From contig CALRGN010000003.1 of assembly GCA_943357745.1 (NCBI GenBank), forward strand, positions 1 to 34,078: DNA of 34,078 nucleotides, written 5' to 3'. This DNA comes from Candidatus Uhrbacteria bacterium (GTDB taxonomy: Bacteria; Patescibacteriota; Patescibacteriia; UBA9934). The notes below the pieces were generated by a model, which was not told where the DNA came from, did not search any database, and saw only the letters and a list, made by a program, of their open reading frames with translations. This document shows positions 7,449-15,728 of the stretch, piece after piece; position 1 is the stretch's first letter, and each line of letters opens with the position of its first letter. Position numbers and translations under genes: made by a program.

Positions 7449-8438
7449 CTAATAAAGTTGGTAGCTCACTCCGGTTGTCAGCTTGTGATAAGGATTGATT
7501 AGATAGAGATCTTTGTTTTCAATCAATAATCTCCAACCTTGATTTATTTCTGAATTCCCAAGTTCAAGCGCTGGCAGATCAGTTAATTCAATCGTTTTAA
7601 CTGCAGTATTTTGGTTATACGCCCAGACCCCATTCTCTTGAAATGAATAAATCCAGTCTCCGGTTTCATCCGTGGTGAGAGCGAGAATCGGTACTCCTGG
7701 TCTTGCAACCAACCAAGAAGATTGATTAGTTAGATTAAAGAGATTTATCTCCACCCCATCCGACCAATATAGCAACTCTTCATCTATATTCCAATCGTAA
7801 ATTATTCCGGTTTTTGGTAGAACCAAATTATCATTACCTATCAAGGAGACAAAAAGCAGGTGATTCTGATAGGTGCTAATCAGGATCCAATTTGGGGATA
7901 TTTCCAGAAGCTCATATTGTCCTTCTGGCAATAGGGCCAAAATATTATCAGGGGTGGTGTTGAAACTAACCGCTACTTGAGAATCAGCCACCGTGCTAAA
8001 TAAAACTGAATCATCGGTAAGTTTTTTAGCTGGCGATTCCGTGAAAGTTCTAGAAAGTAACTCGGTTAATTCTGGTTGAGCCACATTCTGCCAGACGGAA
8101 TGCTTGATGAGCTTATGTTCAATCAGATTAGTCTCTCCCGAAGTTAAGTTTACTCTTTCTTCAACCGTTAAAAACCCGTCTCGGTTGATTATAAGTTTAT
8201 ACTCTCCCGCTCCCAGCTGATTGATGATTGTAGGTGAGAGCTCTAGTTGCGGTGTTCCATTTAAGAGCAGGCTAGCACCCCGAGGTTGCGTGCTAACGGC
8301 AATCGCCGCTGTCAAACTTATTTTTTGATTTTTGGGATTGATCCTATACCCCAGTGTGTATAACAAAACTATGGGGGTTATGAGCAAAAATGCCCCAACA
8401 AACCCCAAAAAAATAAGATTTCTAATCCAATACGGCAT
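7449..8438 (-). CDS. Membrane-anchored PEGA-domain protein
   Basis: A ~329-residue protein. It has one N-terminal membrane span (IRNLIFLGFVGAFLLITPIVLLY region, ~residues 5-30), then a PEGA-type beta domain (AVSTQPRGASLLLNG, GEYKLIINRDGFLTVEERV; ~50-110), then a long region with repeated beta-strand and WL/YW patterns that may form a propeller. PEGA domains occur in surface proteins and are thought to bind cell-envelope components. The start at 8438 is favoured by the -10 box ending 7 bp before it; an ATG ten codons upstream (8468) lies inside the promoter. Convergent with rmlD and divergent from the S41 protease. Confidence 0.75.
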   Translation of the reverse strand: MPYWIRNLIFLGFVGAFLLITPIVLLYTLGYRINPKNQKISLTAAIAVSTQPRGASLLLNGTPQLELSPTIINQLGAGEYKLIINRDGFLTVEERVNLTSGETNLIEHKLIKHSVWQNVAQPELTELLSRTFTESPAKKLTDDSVLFSTVADSQVAVSFNTTPDNILALLPEGQYELLEISPNWILISTYQNHLLFVSLIGNDNLVLPKTGIIYDWNIDEELLYWSDGVEINLFNLTNQSSWLVARPGVPILALTTDETGDWIYSFQENGVWAYNQNTAVKTIELTDLPALELGNSEINQGWRLLIENKDLYLINPYHKLTTGVSYQLY

Positions 8439-8445
8439 AGCGCCA

Positions 8446-8474
8446 ATCATATCAGATTGCCGGATCAATGGCTA
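8446..8474 (-). promoter_or_regulatory. Promoter of the PEGA protein (leaderless arrangement)
   Basis: Minus strand: TAGCCA (8474-8469; 4 of 6 to consensus), a 17-bp spacer, TATGAT (8451-8446), then 7 bp to the ATG at 8438. It overlaps the divergent promoter of the S41 gene, so the two genes may compete for polymerase. Confidence 0.6.
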
Positions 8475-8486
8475 GCATGCTAAACT
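8457..8486 (+). promoter_or_regulatory. Promoter of the S41 protease
   Basis: TTGCCG (8457-8462), an 18-bp spacer, TAAACT (8481-8486), then 11 bp to the ATG at 8498. Weaker than consensus and interleaved with the divergent PEGA-gene promoter. Confidence 0.5.
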
Positions 8487-8497
8487 GAGCTCTATCT

Positions 8498-9739
8498 ATG
8501 GTGAAAAATAAAAATGGTGCGCCATTCCGGGCACCCCTCTTGATTTTAGTTAGTTTGATTTTAGTTGCGACTGGGTTTTTGGGAGGGTTTGCCTATGGAG
8601 AGGGTTGGGAAGCGTTATTTAAAAATCCCGCCGGTGGGAGTTGGGTCTCTGGCGGTAAGGGTCGTTACACCACCATTCCGGATTTTATACATGAGGAAGT
8701 TGATTTTGAGAATTTCTGGACCGTTTGGAACTTGATTAGAGGAGATTATTACGACCAAACCATTAATGACACGGAGCTGTATTACGGTGCCCTTCAAGGT
8801 TTGGTGTGGGGATTGGGAGATCCGTATTCTGTATACTTCACGCCCACCATGGCAGAGGAATTCACCCAAGAGTTGGAAGGTAAGTTTTTCGGCATTGGTG
8901 CCGAGATCGGGTTAGATGAGTTTGGTCGGATCGTAGTAATCTCTCCTCTAGAAGGCACGCCCGCTTTTATAGCAGGGCTTCAACCCGGTGATTTAATTAT
9001 CGGTATCAATGATCTGGTCACCGAGGGAATATCAGTCAATGAGGCGGTTTTTAATATTCGCGGTGAATTAGGTACCATCGTTACCTTAATGATTGTGCGT
9101 GGAGAAAACCCGCCTCTGTTGATTCCCATTGAAAGAGCGGAAATTAAAGTAAATAGCGTGAAGTATGAATTAAGGTCAGACAATATCGGGCTAATAGAAC
9201 TAAATCTATTCAATGAAGAAACTCCGGCATTATTTGCCCAGATTGTTGCCCAAGTTTTGAAAGATAAACCAACGGGAATCATATTAGACCTTAGAAATAA
9301 TCCCGGCGGAATTTTAGAAGCGGCGATTGATCTGGCCGGTTACTGGGTTGGAACCGCTCCGGTGGTGATTGAAGACTTTGGAGAAGCTGAAGATGTTTTA
9401 AACGGGCACGGTTCGGCTACCCTCAAAGATTTCTCCACTATCGTTTTACTCAATCAAGGCTCCGCCTCTGCTTCAGAAATTTTGGCCGGCGCTCTCCGTG
9501 ATCATGGTCTTGCCAAAATTGTGGGAGAACAAAGCTTTGGCAAGGGTTCGGTGCAGGAGTATCACAACCTAGAGGACGGCAGTGCGGTGAAACTTACCGT
9601 TGCAAAATGGCTCACTCCCAATCGGTCCATTATTGACCAGGTTGGCGTTACTCCAGACTATCTAATTCAAATGACTATTGAAGATGTACATGCAAAACTC
9701 GACCCCCAACTTTCCAAAGCCTTGGAGCTCCTCAAATAA
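8498..9739 (+). CDS. ctpA: S41-family C-terminal processing protease (CtpA/Prc type)
   Basis: A 413-residue secreted or membrane-anchored serine protease. An N-terminal hydrophobic span (LLILVSLILVATGFLGGFAYG) anchors it outside the membrane. A helical region with GLGDPYSVYFTP follows, then a PDZ domain at ~125-210 (GAEIGLDEFGRIVVISPLEGTP begins it) and the S41 catalytic core: DLRNNPGG, then the Ser/Lys dyad in GSASASEILAGAL and FGKGSVQ. All key residues are present. It would trim C-termini of envelope proteins. Next to a Nudix gene that overlaps its 3' end. Confidence 0.94.
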   Translation: MVKNKNGAPFRAPLLILVSLILVATGFLGGFAYGEGWEALFKNPAGGSWVSGGKGRYTTIPDFIHEEVDFENFWTVWNLIRGDYYDQTINDTELYYGALQGLVWGLGDPYSVYFTPTMAEEFTQELEGKFFGIGAEIGLDEFGRIVVISPLEGTPAFIAGLQPGDLIIGINDLVTEGISVNEAVFNIRGELGTIVTLMIVRGENPPLLIPIERAEIKVNSVKYELRSDNIGLIELNLFNEETPALFAQIVAQVLKDKPTGIILDLRNNPGGILEAAIDLAGYWVGTAPVVIEDFGEAEDVLNGHGSATLKDFSTIVLLNQGSASASEILAGALRDHGLAKIVGEQSFGKGSVQEYHNLEDGSAVKLTVAKWLTPNRSIIDQVGVTPDYLIQMTIEDVHAKLDPQLSKALELLK

Positions 9740-10262
9740 ATCGGCGGTAAAAACAAGCGCTAGTCATTCGCAAAATCCGTCCCGCCTCTCTGGATTAAAT
9801 AAAAAATCAAAGCACAGAACTGAAGTTTCTGCTGGTGGCTTGGTATTAAGGCGCACCGTTACTGGTCTTGATTTTGCCATGGTGATGGACTCATATGGTA
9901 AGTGGGCTTTTCCTAAAGGACATGTAAAACCGGGGGAGAAATTCCGTGACGCCGCCATTAGAGAAATTCATGAAGAGCTTGGATTAGACCAAATTAATTT
10001 CATCTCTCGTCTTGGATCGATTGATATTTGGTTCAAGGATAAATATCACTTCCGTGGGCAAATAATTCACAAGTACATTCATTATTTTCTCTTTGAAACC
10101 GCCGTTGATTCTGAACTCATCATTCCGGTAGGTATTGAAGGCGGTGAAACTATTAGAGGTGTTGCCTGGGTTCCGGCTAACGAACTCTTGCGGAGATCAA
10201 GCTACAAGGATATGATCGGAATAATTAAGAAGGGCTTAAGACTATGCTCGTCACTCTCTTAG
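9684..10262 (+). CDS. Nudix hydrolase
   Basis: A Nudix-fold pyrophosphohydrolase. The Nudix box is complete: it starts at GHVKPGE, runs through seven residues and ends in REIHEELGL, matching G-x5-E-x7-REUxEExGU. The first domain strand is VSAGGLVLRR near residue 50; the ~48 residues before it are Ser/Asn/Lys-rich and look disordered. The start is uncertain: ATG at 9684 or 9690 overlaps the S41 gene by about 50 bp, and there is no convincing start between 9740 and the domain. It overlaps rplI by 19 bp. The substrate cannot be told; such proteins clean diadenosine polyphosphates, oxidised nucleotides or nucleotide sugars. Confidence 0.88.
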   Translation: MYMQNSTPNFPKPWSSSNKSAVKTSASHSQNPSRLSGLNKKSKHRTEVSAGGLVLRRTVTGLDFAMVMDSYGKWAFPKGHVKPGEKFRDAAIREIHEELGLDQINFISRLGSIDIWFKDKYHFRGQIIHKYIHYFLFETAVDSELIIPVGIEGGETIRGVAWVPANELLRRSSYKDMIGIIKKGLRLCSSLS

Positions 10263-10684
10263 AAGATCTCCCCGCTTTAGGAACAAAAGGAGCGATTGTA
10301 ACCGTTCCGGATCTCTATGCTACCAGTTTTTTATTTCCCCAGTTTTTGGCAGTAAGATCAACCGAGCGGGAAAAGATTGAACAACTTACCCCCATCGTCG
10401 CTGAAACTGGCGCCGTCCCTCCAGAGATCAAAGTCGCGCAAACACTGATGAGTGAACTTGACGGCTTAGAAGTAAATATTCCGGTGCTTGTAAAAAACGG
10501 AGAAATCAAAACCCCAGTGGGCGCCACAGAAATCAGATCGGCGCTAAAAGAGTTGGGAATTAAAATCTCAAAATCTATTCTTGGTGTAGTTAAGTTAACC
10601 GAACTTGGCGCCCATGATGTAAAGCTTAGCCTACCCGCCGGTTTTGAAGCCTTACTTAGAGTTAATTTAGAACCACAAACATAA
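10244..10684 (+). CDS. rplI: 50S ribosomal protein bL9
   Basis: A 146-residue bL9. The N-terminal domain is clear: LVTLLEDLPALGTKGAIVTVPDLYATSFL matches the family opening (LLEDV-x-LG-x-KG ... YARNFL), followed by LAVRSTE, a connecting helix, and a C-terminal domain with PVGATEIRSALKELG and the V-x-LTELGAHDVKLSL segment. It binds 23S rRNA at the base of the L1 stalk. It overlaps the Nudix gene by 19 bp and is probably co-transcribed. Several CPR lineages are reported to lack bL9, so its presence is a weak taxonomic clue. Confidence 0.93.
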   Translation: MLVTLLEDLPALGTKGAIVTVPDLYATSFLFPQFLAVRSTEREKIEQLTPIVAETGAVPPEIKVAQTLMSELDGLEVNIPVLVKNGEIKTPVGATEIRSALKELGIKISKSILGVVKLTELGAHDVKLSLPAGFEALLRVNLEPQT

Positions 10685-10771
10685 AGTTTTTTTGTCCATC
10701 AGATTTGCGTTCAGCCAAACAGGACCAGCCACCTTATATCAGTCTATCCTCAGCAAACCATTGAATATTAT

Positions 10772-11887
10772 ATGCCAACTAACCCCAGAAATTTTAATCA
10801 TATTTTAGTTACCGGTGGCGCCGGTTTTATAGGTTCTAATTTTATTAGGTATTTGTTGACCACTTACCCCAATATCTTCGTCACTAATTACGATCTCTTA
10901 ACTTACGCAGGCAATCCGGCCTCTTTGACTGATTTAGCTATCAATCCCCGTTACCGCTTTATTCAAGGAGACATCCGCGACCAGGTCGGGGTTACCACCG
11001 CTCTCAATTCCGAAACCGACCGTCCCACCGCCGTTGACCTTCCCGCCGTTGACCTTCCCGCCGTTGACCTTCCCGCCGTTGACCTTGTAGTCAACTTTGC
11101 CGCCGAGAGCCATGTTGATCGCTCAATCACCGGTCCGGTGACCTTTTTTGAAACCAATGTCTTAGGTACCATCACTTTGCTTGAAGCCTGTCGCCTCGCC
11201 GATATTCCTTTCCACCAAGTTTCCACCGATGAAGTCTACGGTTCGCTTTCTCCCACTGATCCCTCCGCCAATGAAGGCACCCCTTACAATCCGCGCAGTC
11301 CATATAGCGCCAGCAAAGCCGCCGCCGATCATGCCGTTAAGGCTTGGCACCACACTTACGGTTTGCCGGTGACGATTTCCAACTGCTCCAACAACTACGG
11401 CCCATACTGTTTTCCAGAAAAATTTATCCCCCTTGCCATTACTAATTTAATAGATTATCAGCTCGTGCCCCTTTACGGAGCGGGGGAGAATATCCGCGAC
11501 TGGCTCTTTGTCACCGATCACTGCCGAGCCATCGACCTGATTATTCGTACCGGTACTTACGGCGAGACCTATTGTGTGGGCGGCGACAACCAAGAGAGTA
11601 ATCTCCAGATCCTTCATAGACTGCTAGCGATCCTTAATAAACCAGAATCGCTAATCACTTTAGTCACTGATCGTTTAGGCCACGACCTTCGCTACGATCT
11701 CAATTACAGCAAACTAACATCAGAGCTTGGTTGGACTCCAACTTTAGACCTCACCACCGGACTAGCAGCAACAGTCCGCTGGTACCAAGAAAATGAGAGC
11801 TGGTGGCGACCGCTGAAATCTGCCGACCGTTTTAAAACCTATTACGGTCAGCATTATGGTCAAACTGGGGTTAGGTCGGGAATGTAG
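10772..11887 (+). CDS. rmlB: dTDP-glucose 4,6-dehydratase with repeat insertion
   Basis: A 371-residue extended short-chain dehydrogenase, the second step of dTDP-rhamnose synthesis. Seen: NAD-binding TGGAGFIGSNFIRY, DLLTYAGN, NFAAESHVDRS, STDEVYGSL, catalytic YSASK, NCSNNYGPYCFPEKFIPL, and IRDWLFVTDHC. Between the strand ending IQGDIRD and NFAAESHVD the protein carries AVDLP three times plus AVDL, encoded by a 15-bp tandem repeat. This is the loop just before the NAD-contacting AAESH strand, where other family members have only a short linker. The catalytic residues are kept, so the enzyme is probably active. No strong Shine-Dalgarno; the -10-like TATTAT abuts the ATG. Confidence 0.95.
   Translation: MPTNPRNFNHILVTGGAGFIGSNFIRYLLTTYPNIFVTNYDLLTYAGNPASLTDLAINPRYRFIQGDIRDQVGVTTALNSETDRPTAVDLPAVDLPAVDLPAVDLVVNFAAESHVDRSITGPVTFFETNVLGTITLLEACRLADIPFHQVSTDEVYGSLSPTDPSANEGTPYNPRSPYSASKAAADHAVKAWHHTYGLPVTISNCSNNYGPYCFPEKFIPLAITNLIDYQLVPLYGAGENIRDWLFVTDHCRAIDLIIRTGTYGETYCVGGDNQESNLQILHRLLAILNKPESLITLVTDRLGHDLRYDLNYSKLTSELGWTPTLDLTTGLAATVRWYQENESWWRPLKSADRFKTYYGQHYGQTGVRSGM
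11030..11085 (+). repeat. 15-bp tandem repeat in rmlB (3.7 copies)
   Basis: GCCGTTGACCTTCCC occurs three times exactly (11030, 11045, 11060) and then as an 11-bp partial copy from 11075. It encodes AVDLP units in frame. Copies are identical, which implies recent slippage or duplication. Confidence 0.95.
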
Positions 11888-11961
11888 AATTTGCTAGCAC
11901 GAGCTCAGGCCGTGAATGTGGAATTGCCATTTTTAGGTGGTTGAATTAAGCTGGAGCTAGT

Positions 11962-13767
11962 ATGAAAAAGATGAAAGGGGTGATTTTAGCGGGGGGGAGT
12001 GGCACCCGGCTTTTTCCCAACACCAAGGTCACCAACAAACACCTCCTGCCGGTCTATAATCAACCGATGATTTACTATCCAATTCAGACCTTATTGAAGG
12101 CCGGCATTGATGAGATTTTGATTCTACCCGGTAAAGATCATGCCGGAGATTTTGCTAAATTATTGGGTTCGGGGCAAGATTTTAACGCCCAATTTTCCTT
12201 CAAGGTTCAAGATCATGCTGGCGGGCTAGCATACGCCGTTGGCCTGGCCGAGAACTTTGTTGGTGATGACAATTTTGTAGTTTTATTTGGGGACAATATT
12301 TTAGAGGATAATATCATTCAAGATGTCCAAGATTTTAAAAGTGGTGCCAAGATTTTTCTTAAGCAAGTATCAGATCCAGAACGATTTGGAATTGCCGAGT
12401 TGGTGGGTGACAAGGTGATCAACATTGTAGAGAAACCAAAAGAACCAAAAAGTAATTGGGCATCAATCGGCGTCTACATCTACGACTCATCGGCCTTTCA
12501 ACACATCAAAACGCTCCAACCATCAGAACGAGGGGAGCTTGAAATTACTGACCTGAACAATCGCTATGTCCGTGCCGGTGAAATGTCGGCTGGCTTTGTG
12601 CGTGGCTTCTGGTTTGATGCTGGTACCCATGAAAGTCTGGTGGACGCCGCCTATGCCTTAAAGAACCATAACAAACCATTAGAACCGCTTAGGTTAGAAA
12701 ATAAAGATCTTCCGGTAGTAGCGATTGGAATTTTACTCTATGACACGCCCGATAAAAAATATACCACCTCCCGTTATCTTCATCACTTTTTAAATTCGCT
12801 AATCGCTCAAGATTATCCCAAGCATACCTTTTATTTTGTTGATAATTCCCCGGAGGAGGATAATGACAATATCAAAATCCTCACCGAGCACGGTCTATTG
12901 GCTAACATTATCCGTCCCGGGCGCAATGTAGGCTTTGGCGCCGGCCACAATTTGATTATTAGGCAAGCGTTAGTTGATAAGGCCGATTTTTATTTTGCCC
13001 TCAATCCAGACATGATTTTAGAGCCAAATGTGATTACAGAATTAGTGAATACCGTGATGAAATCACCGCAAATTGCCTCAGTCACCGGTAAAATTCGTCG
13101 TTGGAATTTTCAAGAGGCGGATCGCTCCGATGCCGGAAAATCTAACTTTATTGACAGTGTTGGAATCTCTCTAACTAAAGGTCATCGCTTTTTAGATATC
13201 GGTCAGGGTGAAATAGATTACGGTCAATATGATCTTAGTCGTGAGATATTCGGCCCTTCCGGTGCCGCCGCTCTGTACCGGATGTCCGCCCTTGATGATG
13301 TTGCGTTTATCACCGAAAACGGTCTTCAAGAGTTTTTTGATGAGCTGATGTTCATGTATAAAGAAGATATTGATCTCGCCTACCGCCTTCAGCTGGCTGG
13401 TTACAAATCTCTTTATACTCCCAATGCTGTTATTTATCACGATCGCACCGTTATCTCCATCGGTCGTGGACTATTTGCCACCATCCAGGGTCGTAAACAC
13501 AAAACCGCCGGCGTTAAAGATTGGTCCTGGTTAAATCACCACATTATTTTACAAAAACTCTTTGCCTTTCGCTGGACTAGCTCAGTTTTTTGGGGAACGA
13601 TTTGGTATGAACTCAAAAGCTTTATTTACATTTTATTTTTTGAACGCCGTTTAATCCTCCAGATTCCCAAGCTCCTCGCTCTTCGTGGCCAAATTAAACG
13701 GAGAAGTGCTCAAACTAAACGCCGCGTTAATCCCGCCAAACAGTTGCAAGATTTAATCATTGATTAG
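11962..13767 (+). CDS. Fusion: RmlA-type sugar-1-phosphate nucleotidylyltransferase + GT2 glycosyltransferase
   Basis: A 601-residue two-enzyme protein. Residues 1-~240 are a short RmlA: LAGGSGTRLFPNTKVTNKHLLPVYNQPMIYYP region (GxGTR, Lys), FGDNI, the EKP motif, and GFWFDAGTHESL at the end. This part would make dTDP-glucose from glucose-1-phosphate. After a ~10-residue link, residues ~250-540 are a family-2 glycosyltransferase with YFVDNSPEED, RNVGFGAGHN, LNPDMIL and an acceptor-side EDIDLAYRL; the tail has a hydrophobic patch and is very basic. The frame is unbroken across the junction. AGCTGGAG upstream gives a modest Shine-Dalgarno. It supplies the missing RmlA step and begins the glycosyltransferase run. 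Confidence 0.9.
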   Translation: MKKMKGVILAGGSGTRLFPNTKVTNKHLLPVYNQPMIYYPIQTLLKAGIDEILILPGKDHAGDFAKLLGSGQDFNAQFSFKVQDHAGGLAYAVGLAENFVGDDNFVVLFGDNILEDNIIQDVQDFKSGAKIFLKQVSDPERFGIAELVGDKVINIVEKPKEPKSNWASIGVYIYDSSAFQHIKTLQPSERGELEITDLNNRYVRAGEMSAGFVRGFWFDAGTHESLVDAAYALKNHNKPLEPLRLENKDLPVVAIGILLYDTPDKKYTTSRYLHHFLNSLIAQDYPKHTFYFVDNSPEEDNDNIKILTEHGLLANIIRPGRNVGFGAGHNLIIRQALVDKADFYFALNPDMILEPNVITELVNTVMKSPQIASVTGKIRRWNFQEADRSDAGKSNFIDSVGISLTKGHRFLDIGQGEIDYGQYDLSREIFGPSGAAALYRMSALDDVAFITENGLQEFFDELMFMYKEDIDLAYRLQLAGYKSLYTPNAVIYHDRTVISIGRGLFATIQGRKHKTAGVKDWSWLNHHIILQKLFAFRWTSSVFWGTIWYELKSFIYILFFERRLILQIPKLLALRGQIKRRSAQTKRRVNPAKQLQDLIID

Positions 13768-13771
13768 CGGT

Positions 13772-14632
13772 ATGGACTTATCCATTATCATTGTAAGCTG
13801 GAATGTACGGGAGATTTTACGGGAGAACCTACGCCTTACTCTCTCCGCCACCGCCGGTCTATCATCGGAAGTGATCGTAATTGATAACGCTTCCATTGAT
13901 GGTTCAGCGGCGATGGTGGCGAGCGAATTTCCCACTGTTAAGTTAATCGCCAATGCGGAGAATCTGGGGTTTGCCCAAGCTAATAACCAAGGATTAACCT
14001 TAGCGACCGGTCGCTACTTATTGCTGTTTAATCCTGATATGCAGCCCAACCCATCCACCTTCACCGATCTTATCCAATGGTGCGACCAAAACCCGGGCGC
14101 TGGTGTGGTGGGCGTTCGTTTGGTGGGTGAACACGGTGAATTGGTGAAGCATGTTCGCCGTCTGCCAACGCTTTTTGATCAGCTGGCGATCGTACTTAAA
14201 CTGCCACACCTTTGGCAGGGCCTACTCAATCACTATCTAAGAGTAGATTTCAACTACACCCACGCTTCGGTTGTTGATTCGGTGCGTGGTTCTTTTTTTA
14301 CTATTCGGCGAGAAGTCTATGAACGGCTCGGCGGGCTAGATGCCCGCTACTTTGTTTGGTTTGAAGAGGTGGATTATTGTCGTCAGGTCGGCACCATCGG
14401 TTGGTCGGTAATGTACACCCCCACTGTAACCTGTACTGATCTGGTTGGAAAATCTTTTTCCCAATTACCTCGGGGCCGAAGCCAGCAATTTTTTCAAGAT
14501 TCAATGCTAAAATATTTTGCTAAATGGCATCCCGCTTGGCAAGCAGTCGTTCTCCGTTACGCTTGGTCGCTCGGAAGTAGAATTGCTAGGACGGGGGAGT
14601 GGTTGGGAATTAACACTCGTGCTAAGACCTAA
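13772..14632 (+). CDS. Family-2 glycosyltransferase (rhamnosyltransferase-like)
   Basis: A 286-residue GT-A fold glycosyltransferase. Seen: SIIIVSWNVREIL start, VIVIDNASIDGS, NLGFAQANNQG, the metal-binding FNPDMQP, and WFEEVDYCRQ further on (catalytic acidic region). This pattern is common in rhamnosyltransferases of polysaccharide clusters. ATG 13772 is chosen because the first beta strand follows at once; it starts 4 bp after the fusion gene ends. No membrane anchor is obvious. Donor and acceptor are unknown, but the rml genes nearby suggest dTDP-rhamnose. Confidence 0.9.
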   Translation: MDLSIIIVSWNVREILRENLRLTLSATAGLSSEVIVIDNASIDGSAAMVASEFPTVKLIANAENLGFAQANNQGLTLATGRYLLLFNPDMQPNPSTFTDLIQWCDQNPGAGVVGVRLVGEHGELVKHVRRLPTLFDQLAIVLKLPHLWQGLLNHYLRVDFNYTHASVVDSVRGSFFTIRREVYERLGGLDARYFVWFEEVDYCRQVGTIGWSVMYTPTVTCTDLVGKSFSQLPRGRSQQFFQDSMLKYFAKWHPAWQAVVLRYAWSLGSRIARTGEWLGINTRAKT

Positions 14633-14640
14633 AGCGATCT

Positions 14641-15723
14641 ATGCCTAAAGTAGGAGTCATTCTAGTTAATTATAAAACTTACGCTAATCGATTTCTAGAG
14701 GAGTGTCGTGACACTTTGCGGACACAGGATTTTCCGTCGACTGACCTTAGGGTCTACATTGTGGATAACGCCGCCAGTCCAGAAACTGACGCCTACCTCC
14801 GCGCAACTTACCCGGAAGCGGTCATCATCCCCCGCGCTGACGGCAACTATTCCGCCGCCAACAACGCCGGTATCGCTCGGGCTCGCTCAGACGGCGCTAC
14901 TCATTTGGTGATTGCCAACATGGACACTCATTTCACCACCAGTTGGTTGAGAGAACTAGTTCACGCCCTAGATTCCGACCCTGCTCTCGGCATTGTTCAA
15001 TCCAAAGTTTTGCTCTATCCGCAAACTCCAGCTGAATGGTCGGCACCAAAAATCAATACTCTCGGGAACATCATGCACTATCTTGGTTTCGGGTTTACTT
15101 CTCATTATCAAGAACTAGAGCGTCCGGATAGCTCGTTCACCCACCACCTCATTCCCATTGACGGCTACGCCAGCGGTTGTTCTCTCATCATTCGTGACAA
15201 CACATTAGATAGAATCGGCGGTTATGATGAGGAGTATTATATGTATCATGATGATGTGGAACTTTCTTGGCGAGCAAAGCTAGCCGGATACAAACTGGCC
15301 CTCGCTCCCAAATCAGTGCTCTATCATAAGTACGAATTCGGTCGGAGTATAATGATGCTTTATTATATGGAGCGGAACCGTTATTTGGTGATGTTGACTT
15401 ATTACAAGCCCCAAACTTTGTTATTACTTTCCCCGGCCATTATTGGGATGGAGCTTGGGATGTGGTACGCCGCCATTACCGGTGGTTGGGTTAATACTAA
15501 ATGGCGCGTCACTAAATATTTCCTCACGCCATTAGTTTGGAAACAAATCCTTGCCAAGCGCGGTGAGGTAACCAAGCTCCGCACCGTTTCGGAGCATGCT
15601 GTGCTAAAAACATTTGTGGGTGAAGTGCTTTTTCAAGAGATCATGAGTCCATTACTAAAGTATCTGGTCAACCCCTGTTTTAATTTCTACTGGCGACTGG
15701 TTTTACCCCTAATCCGTTGGTAG
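14641..15723 (+). CDS. Family-2 glycosyltransferase with C-terminal hydrophobic region
   Basis: A 360-residue GT2 enzyme. Seen: VGVILVNYKTY, VYIVDNAASPET, NYSAANNAGIARA, then IANMDTHF where relatives have NPD, and MYHDDVELSWRAKLAGYK. The C-terminal ~100 residues contain hydrophobic stretches (TLLLLSPAIIGMELGMWYAAITGG) that may bind the membrane face. The changed metal-site motif (NMDTH) is unlike the other three glycosyltransferases here and may mean another donor. It starts 8 bp after the previous gene. Confidence 0.9.
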   Translation: MPKVGVILVNYKTYANRFLEECRDTLRTQDFPSTDLRVYIVDNAASPETDAYLRATYPEAVIIPRADGNYSAANNAGIARARSDGATHLVIANMDTHFTTSWLRELVHALDSDPALGIVQSKVLLYPQTPAEWSAPKINTLGNIMHYLGFGFTSHYQELERPDSSFTHHLIPIDGYASGCSLIIRDNTLDRIGGYDEEYYMYHDDVELSWRAKLAGYKLALAPKSVLYHKYEFGRSIMMLYYMERNRYLVMLTYYKPQTLLLLSPAIIGMELGMWYAAITGGWVNTKWRVTKYFLTPLVWKQILAKRGEVTKLRTVSEHAVLKTFVGEVLFQEIMSPLLKYLVNPCFNFYWRLVLPLIRW

Positions 15724-15728
15724 TAATT

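Noticed and set aside
8439-8468. Longer PEGA-protein start at ATG 8468
   Set aside because: It lies within the spacer of the likely promoter, while the ATG at 8438 sits 7 bp after the -10 box.
10244-11226. Minus-strand frames over bL9 and rmlB, including a Thr/Arg/Ser repeat protein opposite the AVDLP array
   Set aside because: They are the complement of clear enzyme genes; the repeat peptide arises because the 15-bp DNA repeat is open in several frames.
12640-12730. RmlA-GT2 joint as a frameshift or lost stop
   Set aside because: The frame is open with ordinary codons across the joint and both domains are complete; kept as a fusion, though reads should confirm.
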